From Maniola hyperantus (lineage: Eukaryota > Arthropoda > Insecta > Lepidoptera > Nymphalidae), in the NCBI RefSeq assembly GCF_902806685.2, contig NC_048545.1, positions 1,513,001 to 1,577,000 on the forward strand: 64,000 nt of DNA. The letters run 5' to 3'. A model generated the notes under the pieces. The model worked only from the letters and a program-made list of their open reading frames with translations, searched no databases and was not told where the DNA came from. Below are positions 48,501-63,900 of the stretch, one piece after another. Within the stretch, counting starts at the first letter, position 1; each line of letters starts with the position of its first letter. Made by a program: the position numbers and the translations under genes.

Positions 48501-51500
48501 AACTTACAAGTAAAGCGACGTTGGGCACCAGGATCTGCACATCCTTGTAGTGCGCCACAGAGTCGTCGGGCAGGAACTCGAGCCGCATCGTTGGGTTCAT
48601 GGTCATCACCCCCCGCTCCCGGTCTATTGTCATATTTTCGTTCTCTCTTATTTCTCTGTGAATAAATAATAATAATGTTGGTACTTCATCATCATCATCA
48701 TGATCAACCCATCGCCGGCGCACTACAGAGCACGGGTCTCCTCTCAGAGTGAGAAGGGGTTTAGGCCATAGTCTACCACGCTGGCCATGTGCGGATTGGT
48801 AGACTTCACACACCTTTGAGAACATTATGGAGAACTCTCAGGCATGCAGGTTTTCTCACGATGTTTTCCTTCACCGGTAAAGCAAGTGATATTTACTTAA
48901 TTAAAACACACATAACTCCGAAAAGTTAGAGGTGCGTGCCCGGGATCGAACCCCCGACCTCCGATTAGAAGGCGGACGTCCTAACCACTAGGCTATGATG
49001 ATGATGAATCTAATAAGACCAAAATTTTCTAATTTTGTTAACGTTCGGGGGGTAAAAACTTTATCGCCCGAAACAATATTTCAAGAATAAAATGTAGGCA
49101 AATGCCTAGACTTGCAAATTGCAATCTCTATATTTCACGAGGAAGCCGCGACGCCGCGTGAGACATACCATTCTTGAAAATACCTACTCGCGTCGTGTTT
49201 CGTCAAAAAAAACCGGCCAAGTGCGAGTCAGGCTCGCGCACCGAGGGTTCCGTACCACAGTAGTATTTTTTCGACATTATGCAAGATAATTCAAAAACTA
49301 TGATGCATAAAAATAAATAAAAATCTGTTTTAGAATGTACAGGTGAAGACCTTTCATACGATACCCCACTTGATAAAGTCACTCATTTCGAAAGTTGAAA
49401 ATACTAATTATTAGTTCATGACAATTTAATTTCTTTTGTGTGTTCTAACCCTAAATTCACGGTTTTCAGATTTTTCCCCAAATGTCAGCTATAAGATCTA
49501 CCTACCTGCCAAATTTCATGATTCGAGGTCAACGGGAAGTACCCTGTAGGTTTCTTGACAGACAGACAGACAACAAAGTGATCCTATAAGGGTTCTGTTT
49601 TTCCTTTTGAGGTACGGAACCCTAAAAAATGTTAAGTTTTGGAGATTTACAATTTCAATAATGGTTCATTTTGAATAATGATATGAATTGATAAATCTTA
49701 ATAATGGATGTAGTAAATAATAGGTAATATCTAAATCAATCAATAAGTCAATTAAAATTGCTTGCAGGCTAATGAATTAAAGCCTTAAATGTCGATAAAA
49801 ATGTCGATTTGTAATAAATATATTTATTAATATAGATTATTATGTTATTAATTCATAAGTATATTAAAACTTTTATGAGGATTATAAAATTCAATGCTAA
49901 ATAAGGGCCTCTACGCGTTTCCTTTAACTGTATACCAGTCTAATAGCGTAGGTCCATAGTTCACACCCAGGAATGAAGGACCATAAAATATACATATATT
50001 TATTTATATAGATTATTATGTAATCAATTCATAATAGTCTTTATACTAAAACTATGTATAATGAGAATTATAAAATTCAATGCTAAATTAGTAAAAGGGC
50101 CTCTATCGTTACCTTCGACTGCGTACCGCAATCTAATAACATAGCAGTGGTGTGCAGCTCATAGAGGCATACAAACACTGCTTACCCAAGAGTTTGTATG
50201 TAATTGTATAATAATTATATATTTAGCATGTATGTATTGTTAATGTACCTAACTTTGCAATGCCCTAACGGGGCTTAAAAGCAACTGCATAAATAAAGTA
50301 AAGTAAAGTAAGAAATGGTTACCCTAGTTTTTTTTTTTTTTTTAATACAATAAAACTTAAAGCTAGCCTTATCCTACCCTAGTTGAAATAGCTTAATGCT
50401 CAATGTAAGTAGGTATACCTTCCTAACTACTGCTTACCCTAGCTTTGAACCCCGTGCACGCCACTGTAACATAGGTTCATATTACAGACCGTACCTTTTA
50501 AAGTTCAAATTTATTAGGAATGAAGGACAATCGATAAAGTTATTTCAAAGTTAAAATGTACAATTATAAAATGGTTTTACGAACTATGTGCCCCGCCCAT
50601 TGCCACTTCAGCTTCGAAACCTGTTGAGCTATGTCGGTTAAGTTCTCCTACGGATCTCCTCATTTCTGATTTGATCACGTAGAGAAACTCCAAGCATAGC
50701 TCCATCACCCGCTGAGTGACTCTGAGCTTTCTTATAAGGCCCATAGCTAGCGACCATGTCTCGGATCCATATGTCATCACTGGCAACACGCACTGTTCGA
50801 AGACTTTGGTCTTCAAGCACTGAGGAATTTTGGACAAGAAGACATCACGAAGCTTCCTTAACGATGCCCAACCGAGTTGGATTCGCCGGCTAACCTCCTT
50901 CTTGAAATTGAACCTACCCAACTGGATTGTGTGTCCTAGGTGTATATATTCGTCTACAATTTCGAGTGCAGATCTCCCAACGATTAATGGGTGGGGTTGG
51001 ACATAAGCACTTGAAAAACTTACCGAAACCGAAATGGTCCAATCTCTTCCAACTGCAATTGGGTGTCGTCACCACTCAAGTATTGGTCTACATTAGTGTA
51101 GTTGAACACGAATACATCGGAAAACACCTCGTACGTCGGTTTGTTCCACATCCGGTAGATTAACTTGCCCTCTTGTACGTCCAGATACTGTGAACAAAAG
51201 GTATACTTAAGTCAAAATTCAATCTTCTAGCGGAGCGAGACCAATAATTAATCTATGCTTCTTAATTAATAGCGACCCGCCCCGGCTTCGCATTGGTGCA
51301 ATGAAGATCAACGCAAACCAATATAAAGCGAGGTTTAGATTAGCAACAAAACTTGCAGAAGTTTACTTCCGCAAGCTATTTCTACCGTGTAAACAATCAC
51401 GTCAAGCTCAATTCTGCAAGTTTTGTAACTTGCTGGACTTGCCGCAAGTCACAAATGTAGGTATGTATCTACATGTACAATATTGCTCGTAGTGTAAACA

Positions 51501-54500
51501 ATTCTGCAAGTAGGTACTTGCGGAATAACTTGCAAGAAGTTCTTGTTAGTCTAAACCTCGCTTTAAACTATACCTATAAACCTTTCTCTTGAATAACTTT
51601 TTCTGTTGGTGAAAACTGCATTAAAATCCGTTGCGTAGTTTAAAAGATCTACGCGTTCAAACATACAGACAGCGGGAAGCGACTTTATTTTATACTATGT
51701 AGAGATATCAAATATATTATATAAAAATATGTCTCAAATATATTTATATAGTAAATTTGAGACATATTTTACGGCTTATTATATACACGAAAATTTATGA
51801 AATAGTCACGGGATAAGCTTAATATGAGTAATATGAGCAAAATAAATATAATTAAAATTACGAATATGTTATAGGTAAGTACCACGTTTCTATTTCAACT
51901 ATCCCATGTTTTATACAATCCATTCACACATATATATACCTACCCAAGAATGAAAATATTTAATTAGGGTTCCGTACCTCAAAAGGAAAAACGGAACCCT
52001 TATAGGATCACTTTGCTGTCTGTCTGTCTGTCGGTCTGTCAAGAAACCTACAGGGTACTTCCCGTTAACCTAGAACTTGTAGCTGACATTTGGGGCAAAA
52101 TCTGAAAAACGTGAATTTGTGGTTGCATCACACAAAAAAAATTAAATTGTGGTCATGAACTAATAATAAGTATTTTCAATTTTCGAAGTAAGATAACTAT
52201 ACCAAGTGGGGTATCATATGAAAGGTCTTCACCTGCGCATTCTAAAACAGACTGTAGAACGGAATCCTCGTTGCGCGAGCCTGACTCGTACTTGGCCGGT
52301 TTTTATTTTGTTAACAAGGGCAAAGTAAGAGGCTTTAATAATGTTAAGTATGAGGCATCCAAGGGCTCACAGTCCAGTGAGGTCGCCTTGACTTGGTTTC
52401 AAAGTTCCAACTGCATATTTTAAAAGCTTGATTTAATAGAACTTTAATCGAATTGATCAAGTACTTATTAGTTTTATGACAAAGCGATTTCACAATAATA
52501 TTCTTGAAATTTTTTGGGAATTTTTTTCCTCTTACGTACAAGTAAGCTTGTAACTGTGATCTCACCTGATGGTAAGTGATGATGCAGTCTAAGGCCGAGA
52601 TCTATAGAGCGTACTTTGACTTTGCTCAGATTTAATCTTAAGTTAAAACGAAACAAATGTATGTCAGCGATATAACGCTGTCTCATTTTAACAGTGACTT
52701 AAGTCTGAGGAAAGTTAAAGTGCACTCTATAGATTTCAGGCTTAGAGAAACGGGCTAACTTGTTGGAAGGGCTATGGAAGTTTTTTATTAAACCCATCCT
52801 TACTTATCCCCTTATTGGTTTCTACAAGACAATGTAGGTACGACAAGGTAGGTTAATCGCTTCGCGGAACGACTTTGCCAATATGATGGTAAGTAGTGCA
52901 ACTGAAGGCCGCCCCACTAAACCAGACCAGAGACAATCCCAAATTGCCCCTACCGGGAATCGAACCCGAGGACTCCCACTAATAAGATCACAGTGCTCCA
53001 GGGAGATCTTCAAAAAAGGCGAAACATTTATTCTTTTGTGTTTTTTTATTTTCAGTGATTTCAGTGATGTAGCTAATTGCAAAAGCTTATTATGTCAGTG
53101 ATAAAAGTTTATTATTTGTATCAATTAAGTAGATACGTAAAAATGTGAAATTAATGAAATTCCACTAATGCGACCATGGAACTAGGAATCTGCTTAGCTT
53201 AAGTAGGTTAGGTACATATTGTTATAATCTTGAAGAAGAAAAAAAAATTTGCAAACTGGTTCAGAAACCTCGAAAAAATCGGTGTACATACATAAAAAAA
53301 CGGGCCGAATTGAGAACCACCTCCTTTTTGGAGTGGGTTAAAAACTGAATTCAAATGATTTTATTTAAAAACGTGCTCACCTACAGGTAAAATGTTTGGT
53401 CCCTGGGCACTGGCCAGGTATAATAAGTCTGGGCAGGTATAATAAATCGAAAATATTTTCAAACATATCCGCAACAAAAATTTATTAACACTTCTATAGT
53501 GTGAATCATGTGTGTTTTCGAATTATTGTAACTTAAAACTGACGTAAAAGTATGAGCGATTTTCCAAGAAAACAAACCTTTATTCCAAAGCTTATTCTAC
53601 GATCAATAAAACAGTGTAGAGACAAAAAACCTCGGTGTTTGTTAAAAATGTAAATTAAAATTATTAAAGCTAGATACGTCAAAGTAACTGTTCACGGATC
53701 TAAATACCTAAATTAATATTACTAGTATTGATTACGCCGTAAACATTTTTTGTAAACTTGATAAATAATAACAATATTATTTATTATGATTTAATCAAAA
53801 CTTGTTAAAGCTTTTTTGCTATGTAGGTAACCCTGTAATTAATTTATTAGAGTATAATAAATAGATTAGGTAAGTTATTTTTTTCTGTCGACATGTTTAG
53901 ATTTTTTAAGAATAAATATTATAGCGTAGCGAGACCAATAATTAATCTATGTATTATAATATCATACATGCAGCAAGACTAATATTCCTTTTTCCCTATC
54001 TGGGGACCCCAGTGGGGTCTTTCTGATGCTGTTTCCCCTGTTCCCCTGGTTCCCTTAGGTATTTAAACGGTTTTACATACAGTTTTACTGAGACCGGCTC
54101 CTGAGTCCTGAGGTAGGGGCATGGACTATGGCAGACTGACGGACTGACTTGACGTAAAAATAAAGGCTCGCCCTACCCCATGAACTTACACTATACATAT
54201 ACACTATACATATAACTACAGCTATAACTGACTTCGCTTGGATAGAAATTCAAAAAATCCCTTCTTACTGTCTTAGAAATACTTTCTATGCCATAGAGAA
54301 AGCCCACGTATGCAAAATCTTTCAAACTATACGTTAATAATTTATGTCACTCAGTTAGTAGGTATATTACGTGTATCATGTGTGTATACATACACGTAGG
54401 TAATATACTAACAGACTTTATATCCAGAGCTTTTGCTTATTTCAAAACTTTGACAGTTCAAACCAATATTGAATTTTCAAATATAAATAAACCTAAAAAT

Positions 54501-54941
54501 AGGTATAAAACAAAAGAACAGTAAATAATTGTTTATTTAGCTACGTTTTTTTATTATATAAACTTTTTCCCGTTCAAATTTGCATTTAGCAAATAAAATA
54601 ACAAAATCTATTGTTAAAAGCTTTTACAATACAACAAAAAGTACTTTTAGTTTACTTAGGTTCTTTAAAATTATTACCTTTAAGTTCATGATTTCCTTTG
54701 TGTTTAAAATGCATACTAATAACTTCCTACGTATATACGAGTGTGTTTCTTTATCTAAATAAATAAAAAAAATATTTCACCACTTTGTCGGCGTGATTAA
54801 TATTTATACCCATGCCAAATTACAGATTTCTAGCACTAATAGTCTCTGAGATTAACCGAGGACGGACGGACGGACAGACGGCCGGACATGGCGAAACTAT
54901 AAGGGTTCCTTGTTTACTACGGAACCCTAAAAAGGAAAGGG

Positions 54942-54974
<33 letters not shown>

Positions 54975-57900
54975 TACTGACTGACTGATCTATCAACGCA
55001 CAGCTCAAACTACTGGATGGATCGGGCTGAAATTTGGCATACAGATAGGTAGCTATTATGACGTAGGCAACCGGTAAAAGAGTTTTTGAAAATTCAACCA
55101 CTAAGGGGGTAAAATAGGTGTTTGAAATTTGTGTAGTCCATGCGGACGAAGTCGCAGGAATAAGCTAGTTCCACCATAAATACTTAATATCTAAATAGAT
55201 TTCTATGTGTGGCGTATCGATAGAATCCTTACATTATCCCGAGACACTGGCTAGTAATTAAAAAAAAAACAATATGGTGGCTGTATGACGCCATTTTCAG
55301 ATGTAAAAAAATCCTTTTTGAGTTGTTTTTTTTAATATTTATTATGACCATAATGGAATGTAGGCTATCTACACAGGTACATCCATGTAACAAATTAGCA
55401 CCTTTAGTGTGCCTATTTTTTTCAAAACATAATATCCGCATTTAACTTATTACATTGACACTTCAATAAAATGTGTGAATCATGTGCGATTACGGATTTT
55501 GACTTCGGTATAACTCACGAAAAATTTCCATGATTTTTCTAGAAGAAGATGTCACTATTCCAAAGGTGACTATAAAAAATAAATAAAAATAAAAATCTTT
55601 TTTATTCGAATAAACTTTTACAAGTACTTTCGAATAGTCGGATGCATCTACCACTGGTTCGAAATGCCCTTCCTACCGAGAAGAACCAGCAAGAAACTCG
55701 GCGGTTGCTCTTTTCAGGACTAGGAGACATAATATAAGAGGAGGCATTGAAGAGCTTATTCATGATCCATGATCTATATATATAAAAGGAAAAGGTGACT
55801 GACTGACTGACTGACTGAATGACTGACTGACTGACTGACTGATCTATCAACGCACAGCTCAAACTACTGGACGGATCGGGCTGAAATTTGGCATGCAGAT
55901 AGCTATTATGACGTAGGCATCCGCTAAGAAAGGATTTTTGAAAATTCAACTCCTAAGGGGGTGAAATAGGGTTTTGAAATTTTGTAGTCCACGCGGACGA
56001 AGTCGCTAGCATAAGCTAGTTATTAATAAGTTTGACATGATGACAAAACAATATTTTAAAACAGTGAAATGAGATGCTGAGTTCAATTAATTTTGCACGC
56101 CATGCTTGGCAGGATATCTGACTAATTACCTAATTTTTAAGACCCCATGTAAATAATATACGTGCAAATTAAATAAATGATTATGATTATGAATTATGAT
56201 TATTATCAACCCATCGCCGACTCACAACAGCAGAGCACGGTTCTTCCTCTGAGTGAGGGTTTGGCCATAGTCTACCACGCTGGCCATGTGCGGATTGGTA
56301 GACTTCATCCACCTTTGAGAACATTATGGAGAGCTCTCAGGCATGCAGGTTTCCTCACGATGTTTTCCTTCAAAGAATGTGTGAACTCTGCCAGACTGCA
56401 CTTGGCCAGCATGCTGGACTATGGTCAAACTCTACTCATTCTGAGAAGAGACGGCTCAATAGTGCACCGGCGATGGGTTGAGGAAGATGATTATGACTAT
56501 GATAGTAGGTAGATGTGATCATTTAAATTCTTTAAATTCGGATCAAGATCCAAATCGCGTCTTTCCACTTCTTTCGTGATTTAAATTATAAACTGAAAAC
56601 GAAAACCTGAATGATAAATTTACACACAGTTAACGTTCATTAGAAAAGTTAACGTCAAGTAGAAAAGTTAACGTTGACTATAGAAAAGTTAACGTTAACT
56701 AGAGCCTTCCATGAGAGCCTTACAAGTTGCAAGTTTTGCCTTTTTTTTTTGTTATTCATTATAGACGCACGCTTGACCACGATCACACCTGATGGGAAGT
56801 GATCATGTGGCCTAAGATTGGATGCGTTTGCCTACTTACCTTACTTTTCCTTTCATGCAAAAAAAGCGGATTTATCGTAATATCTGAGAGAGGTGAGTGA
56901 ACGCGCTGCACTAGGTCACGGGCGACGACTTAGTACTGTCGACAAAAATATTGCATTTTAGTTGCAAATAACAATAAAAATCTTGACTATTTCACTTAAG
57001 GTCACAGCATTCGTAACGTGTTTTTTAGGATTCCGTACCTCAAAAGGAAAAAAAACCGGCCAAGTCAAGTCTCGCCAACTGAGGGTTCCGTACTACAATC
57101 GTATTTTATCGACATTTTGATAAATCAAAAAATATTATAAATAAAAATCTGTTTTAGAATGTACAGGTAAAGCCCTTTCATATGATACCCCACTTACTTT
57201 TGTAAGAAATGCAAAATATCATTAGCTATTCAAAAGGAACTTAAACGGTATACCAATTTGAGCTTATTATTTACTGTCATAAATTATTTATTTTGCTGAC
57301 ACTACCATACAAATTAGGCAACGTATAATATTATTTTGTTTACGATTGATAATTTATGCAAGACAGACACACTATAATAGAGTTGTTAATAAATAAATTG
57401 CTATTAAAAACCGATTCATTATTTTGTACCTCATTTATGTTATAGTTCAAAGGCGGAACACGGGCGGAACGCAATTAGCCTAGGCAATTTTCCAGGAATG
57501 CGCCGGGAGCTTATAGTGAAAACCCAAACTTTTAGTTGCTACCTAGGGTAGGAATGCCTTTTGTCGTCCTAAGCCGAAACTCAATTTAACTAATCGAACC
57601 CGGGACTTCCCACTTAAGACCACTGTGCTAGGCGACACGGCACTGTGGTTGTCGTTGAAAAATTAAACAAGCTAAGAATATCATAATATTATAACACTGA
57701 TTTTTAGGATCACTTTTTTGTCTGTCTGTCTGTCGGTCTGTCAAGAAACCTACAGGGTACTTCCCGTTGTTGATCATGATGATGATGACGACACACCTTT
57801 GAGAACATTATGAAGAACTCTGAGGCATGCAGGTTTCCTCACGATGTTTTCCTACACCGTTAAAGCAAGTGAAGGATTTGTATTGACCATAGTCAACTAA

Positions 57901-60900
57901 ATACAACCTAGCTATAAATATCTATATGTTAGGTACTTTTTAATAGCCTTTGTTTTGAGGTGGAGGTAATGTTTTGCAATACAAACCTATCATTAAGCAG
58001 TGATTTGGGCTGAATTTTATATTTGTGGTATCACCTTAGGGTTGGCATATCGACAATCTAGAAATGCAACTTAAAATCAAAATATTTCTATGTTGTGTAA
58101 TAAATATAACTTTATAGGCACCTTCTGACAGATCAAAACTCACCATTTAGGAAAGTAGATCCTATTGAGAAGAGCAGGAAAGAAAACCAAAACTTTTCAA
58201 AAGGCAACTTCTAACAATTTACTAGGTCGATCAGTGTAAAAAATCATTAAACTCTCTGTCATTATTAAACCATATTTGATTGAAATCTGATATTTATAAG
58301 GCTACTGTTTCAATGCTTAGAAACACGATAACTATAAAATTCCGTGTATGTTTCTTAAGCCTTTTCTTAAGTTACAAGCCTTCTAAATTGTATATTAAAA
58401 ACAGTAAGTCGTTAATATCAAAATGTAGAATTATATTATAGTTTTAGCCTTTAGGATAGGACTCCAGCAAATAAACCTAAGTACGTAGTTTCGGCTGGAG
58501 TCAACAATCCATACTAATATTATAAATGCGAAAATGTGTCTGACTGTCTGTCTGTTTGTCTGTCTGCTAACTTTTCACGGCCCATCCGTTCAACCTATTT
58601 TGACGAAATTTGACACAGATAGCTTGCGTTCCGGAGAAGGACATAGGCTACTTACTATTTATCCCGGAAAATCAAACAGTTCCCACGGGATTTTTAAAAA
58701 CTTGAATCCATGCAGATGAAGTCGCGGGCGTCATCTAGTTACGTATAAAAATTGAATTTTTTGTAATTTTGTATACTTAATAATAAAAAATAAATATATA
58801 TTTTTTGTTTTAAAAATATTAAAGCAGCAGCCCTAAAAGGTAGGATAAAAACTAAACTGAGTTTTAAACGGCTAAAATTTATTTAATGTTACAAAATTAA
58901 GCTAAGCAGTTTTTGCCTGCTTCAATATGGAATTGCAATTTGACATACCTACCTACCCACTTAACTTTTTACCTATAGCTTGACTTTAACAAGCTTTTAA
59001 AAACTAAAAGATTTGATACAGAACATATTATATATTTTTTGTAACATTTTTTACAGCACTGTGACAGCTAATCAAAGCATTATAATGGTTTCAAAATGAA
59101 AAAAAAATTGATAAAAATATTTATTTCATGTAGGCCAACTTATTAGGCTTATGATAAGACCGCCGGCTTACTACAGAGCACGGGTCTCCTCTTAGGATGA
59201 GAGAGGTTTAGGCCATAGTCCACCTGGCCAAGTGGAGATGTGCATACTTCACACACTTTGAAAACATTTTAGGGAACTCTCAGGCATATAGATTTCCTCG
59301 CGATGTTTTCATTTACCGTTGCTTAAAACGAACATAACTCCGAAAAGTCAAAGGTGGGTGCCCAGGTTAAATCCCGGATAGGAGACCGACGTCATTCACT
59401 AGGCTCAGCAAATGTTCTTTTCAAGATGTGAAATAAAACCGGCCAAGTGCGAGTCAGACTCGCGCACCGAGGATTCCGTACTCGGGTATTTGGTTCGACA
59501 TTTTGCACGATAAATCAAAACTGTTATGTATGTATAAAAATAAATAAAAATCTGTTTTAGAATCTACAGGTAAAGGCCTTTCATTATCCTACTTGGTATA
59601 AGTTATCTTACTTTGAAAATTGAACATATTAATTATTTGCTACTTTGACTTAAAGGTACATTCAAATTACTTAGTAGGTAGGTACTTTTTCAAAAACCAG
59701 CCAAGTGCGAGTCAGGCTCGCGCAATGAGGGTTCCGTACTACAGTCGTATTTTTTCGACATTTTGCACGATAATTCAAAACTATGATGTATAAAAATAAA
59801 TAAAAATCTGTTTTAGAATGTACAGGTACCTTTCATATGATACCCCACTTGATATAGTTATCTCACTTCGAAAGTTAAGTTACACAATTAAGTTGAAAAT
59901 ACTAATTATTAGTTCATGACCACAATTTAATTTTTGTGTGATCTAACCCTAAATTCACGGTTTTCAGATTTTTCCCAAAATGTCAGCTATAATCTACCTA
60001 ACCTGCCAAATTTCATGATTCTAGGTCAACGGGAAGTACCCTGTAGGTTTCTTGACAGACAGACAGACAGACAACAAAGTGATCCTATAAGGGTTCCGTT
60101 TTTCCTTTTGAGGTACGGAACCCTAAAAATGTTAAGTTTACTAAAAGTAGTGGCTATTTACAAGTAAGTAAACACAACATTTGCTTAAAAAATTGTTACA
60201 AAAATTATTATTACAACAAACCCAAATCTAGAAAAATACAAAAAAGACACAATATAGTGAAGTTGCATACCTACTTAGTTTCTTATGTTAGTATATTTAA
60301 TAATTTAGTTATATATTCTGCGGTATAACACTAAAATCTTTAGAGTTTTTACACAAAACATAATTCTAAGGCTCATTACTCGGCGTACCTTAAAAATGTC
60401 AATCAATAAATCATATCACAAAAAACCAAATTTTTAAATCAATTCTAAGGTAACGCGAAGGCAATAAAAATGCGTCAATCGCATACCAATAAACGGTTCA
60501 GACTTCAGAGCCTCAGAGGTAACACATACTGCTAATTATCATTAGTCTGTGTCAGTTAAACTTTTGTGACGCACGAAAGCCAAGCCCGATTAATTTTAAA
60601 ACATGACTGGATGCCCCTCCCTGACTTCGCTCGAGTAAGAGGATTTCCGGTAGACCATCCGCAAGGCCTTCCTCATCCTTGACGATTCAAGGCCTGCACC
60701 TGTACATAAATGTAAGAGAGCCTCGATAGCTGAACGGTTAAAGGAGCGGACTGAAAACCGAAAGGTTGGCGGTTCAAATCCTACCCGTTGCACTATTCTC
60801 GTACCTACTCCTAGCACAAGCTTTACGCTTAATTGTAGGGAAAGGGGAATATTAGTCAGCAATTAACTTGGCTAATAATCTTTTTTAGAAAATCGAGATT

Positions 60901-63900
60901 CGACGGACATGTAGATATGAAGCGATTTGCCTCCTCATTTCTAATTCGAAACGCTAGGATATAGAACGCTCTTCCCTCATCAATAATTCACTCCATTTAA
61001 TGTAGCTACCTTCAAGTCAATAGTGAATAGGCATCTTCTAGGCAAGCGCGCTCAGCAGGTCTGACTGCAGCCAAGCTAGTCTATAAATTAAAACAAAGAC
61101 AATCCTTTGATCTCGAAGCTTCCTGAACGTTGTCCGAGTTGGATTTGGCGGTTAACCTTTTTCTCGAAACTCTTGCTCAGTGCTTGAAAACCAAGATAAG
61201 ACAAACTTGATGCTAAAAAATCCGAGGTTATAAGAAAGCTTAGAGTCACTGAGAGGGCTTGGAGTGCCAAATTTGATTTAGCAGTTGAACCAGCAAAAGA
61301 CAGACAGACACACTATCATATTTATACTATTAGTACGGAAGGATTAAAGTATGGATTATCATGGTTCAAAATTCTTGGTCACGTTTTAGTTTAGAGATAA
61401 TACTCGTGTGAAATTGTTATACTATTATTTTATGACGTCTTTCGAGAGGTAAAAACGTTTCAAGCACAGGTTTCAAGTAACACTTATGATGTAAGATTGG
61501 TGTATCAATTTTATTTATAAAAACAATTGGGAAAAAATAAACACTAAAAACTCAAACCATGTCTCCTAATGCTCTGCAGGTTTTATTTATTTTTTATTTA
61601 TTTAAGAGCTATTTTCTTAGTTTGACTTCTTGGTATGTTAACTGAACTCTACAAAAAAGTTGTTTCATATATTTTATTGTTACTCGACTTCTTATATCGA
61701 TTCTATTCGATTTTTTCATTCGATTGTTTTAGCCCTTGACTTGCGATTGCACCTGGTGTCTACTGATGATCAAAAAGATGAAATATAACTTACCCAATTT
61801 GTTATTATGGTGGCAGGATCAACCGCCACTAGCACGATCGCGAAGACGATTAGGAATGATCCATATACCGCTCTGATAACAGATTCTGAAAAAAAAAAAG
61901 TTAGCTGAAAAATTGTTACCGATATTTTGAAATGGAAATTGTAAAATGGTGATAACTGATAAGATAATGAAAATAATAGGCAACTGAAGTTTATTGTGGG
62001 CTTCTTCTCAAACCAGGGTGCGTTAGGAACTCTCGCAGCTTTAGTTTTAAGTTAAGGTAATTCATTATAATATATAACCCATCATTATCTTTATATATAA
62101 AAATGAATCGCTAAATGTGTTGCTGAACGCAAATCTCGAGAACAGCTGAACCGATTTCGCTAATTCTTTTTTCATAATACCTATTCCTTGAAGTACGGGA
62201 ATGGTTCTTACGGAGAGAAAAGTTTAAAAATTGCCTGAAAAATAATTGACTGTTAGAGTGTTAGACGGTACGAAGTTCGCCGGGGCAGCTAGTTTTGAAT
62301 AAATGCTTTGAATTTGAGTTTGAGTTCGAGCATCCATACTTATATTATAAATATGCGGAACCGTGAAATTTTTCACGGTCTATCTATTTTTGACGAAAGT
62401 TTTTAGGTACCTACAGAGAAAGCTTGAATGCTGGGGAAGTTCCATAGGCTGCTTTTAAAAAAACTAGGTAGGATTTGCGGGCATTATCTATTCGGAACAT
62501 CCCATAGACAGATAAAATGGGTACCTAATACTGGCAAAACAGAGTTCCCACGGGAGTTTTAAAAAACTGAAACTTACGCGGATGAAGTTGTGGTGCACCA
62601 TCTACTTAGTTTAAGATAATGTACCTTAAACGCCATCATGGTCGGCCGAGGCGAAGTTGCCGTGATGAATTAGATAATTTTACAGTTACTTCGCATGAAG
62701 AGGCGCGAAATAGGAAACGGTGGAAGGATCGGAGGGAGCCCTTTGCCCAAATGTGGGACAGCACAGGCTGATTTAGATTAGATTAGATTGGATTGTCTCT
62801 AGTAGTCCCTCTTAAAATCTTACCCTATATTGTTGTGAGTAGGTATGTTGTAGTATGTTAGTAAATTACAAAAAAAAAACATAAATAAAAAATTAAACGC
62901 GATGTTTAACTATTCATTATTTTTTATGAACACATACTTAATCATATATCATCGTAATGTTATGCGATAAATATGTTAATTTAAAGTCGGTAGTAAAGCG
63001 GAACAACTCAATCCTCTAATTATACCTACTTCAATACCTAATGTCATTTTATTAAATTGTTTTATGGACGTGACTCCATTGATGCGTTTGCCTTTTCCTA
63101 ATATAAAAATGTATATAGTATAAAATAAAGTCGCTTCCCGCTGTCTGTATATATGAATGCGTAGATCTTTTAAACTACGCAACGGATTTTAATGCGGTTT
63201 TCACCAATAGATAGAATGATTCAAGAGGAAGGTTTATAGGTATAGTTTAATATTGGTTTGTGTTAATTTGTTGAAATATGACGATATTTGAACAAAATGT
63301 CGGAAGAATTACTCCTCACTGACACCACATTAGTATCTACATTGCACCCATGCGAAGCCAGGGCGGGTCGCTAGTTGAATAATATAACATAGTTATGTTC
63401 TTTTCATGAATTACTTTCTATTACCTATTCTACTCCCTCTACAACCTCTCGCACTGCCAAGGGTCACTGGTAGAAATCTCTCATAGAGATAAGTGCTACC
63501 CTGTCCACTTTTACTCTCTTTTTCTCTTTACTGTGTTAATAGTTATAAAAATAAATGGTTTTGGTACAAATTAAATTAAAATTAAATTAAATATTACTAA
63601 CTTATGCCTGCGGCTTCGTCTACGTGAACTACACATTCAAACACCCTTAGGGGTTGAGTTTTCAAAAATCCTTTCTTAGCGGATGTGTACGACATAATAT
63701 GCTAAATTTCAGCCCGATCCGTCCAGTAGTTTGAGCTGTGTGTTGATAGATCAGTCAGTCAGTCAGTCAGTCACCTTTTCCTTTTATATATTTAGAAGAA
63801 GATACATAATATTACAATGTCATTGTTAATTACATGGTCAATTTAGAAAATTATAAATTAACATAGTAAATGCAAATTTAAAACAATAAACTTTTCCTAT

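Noticed and set aside
60717..60790. Possible tRNA gene (box A and box B present)
   Set aside because: The 5' and 3' ends do not form an acceptor stem, and inverted copies with the same downstream tail occur at 26.3 and 47.9 kb, so it is a SINE head.
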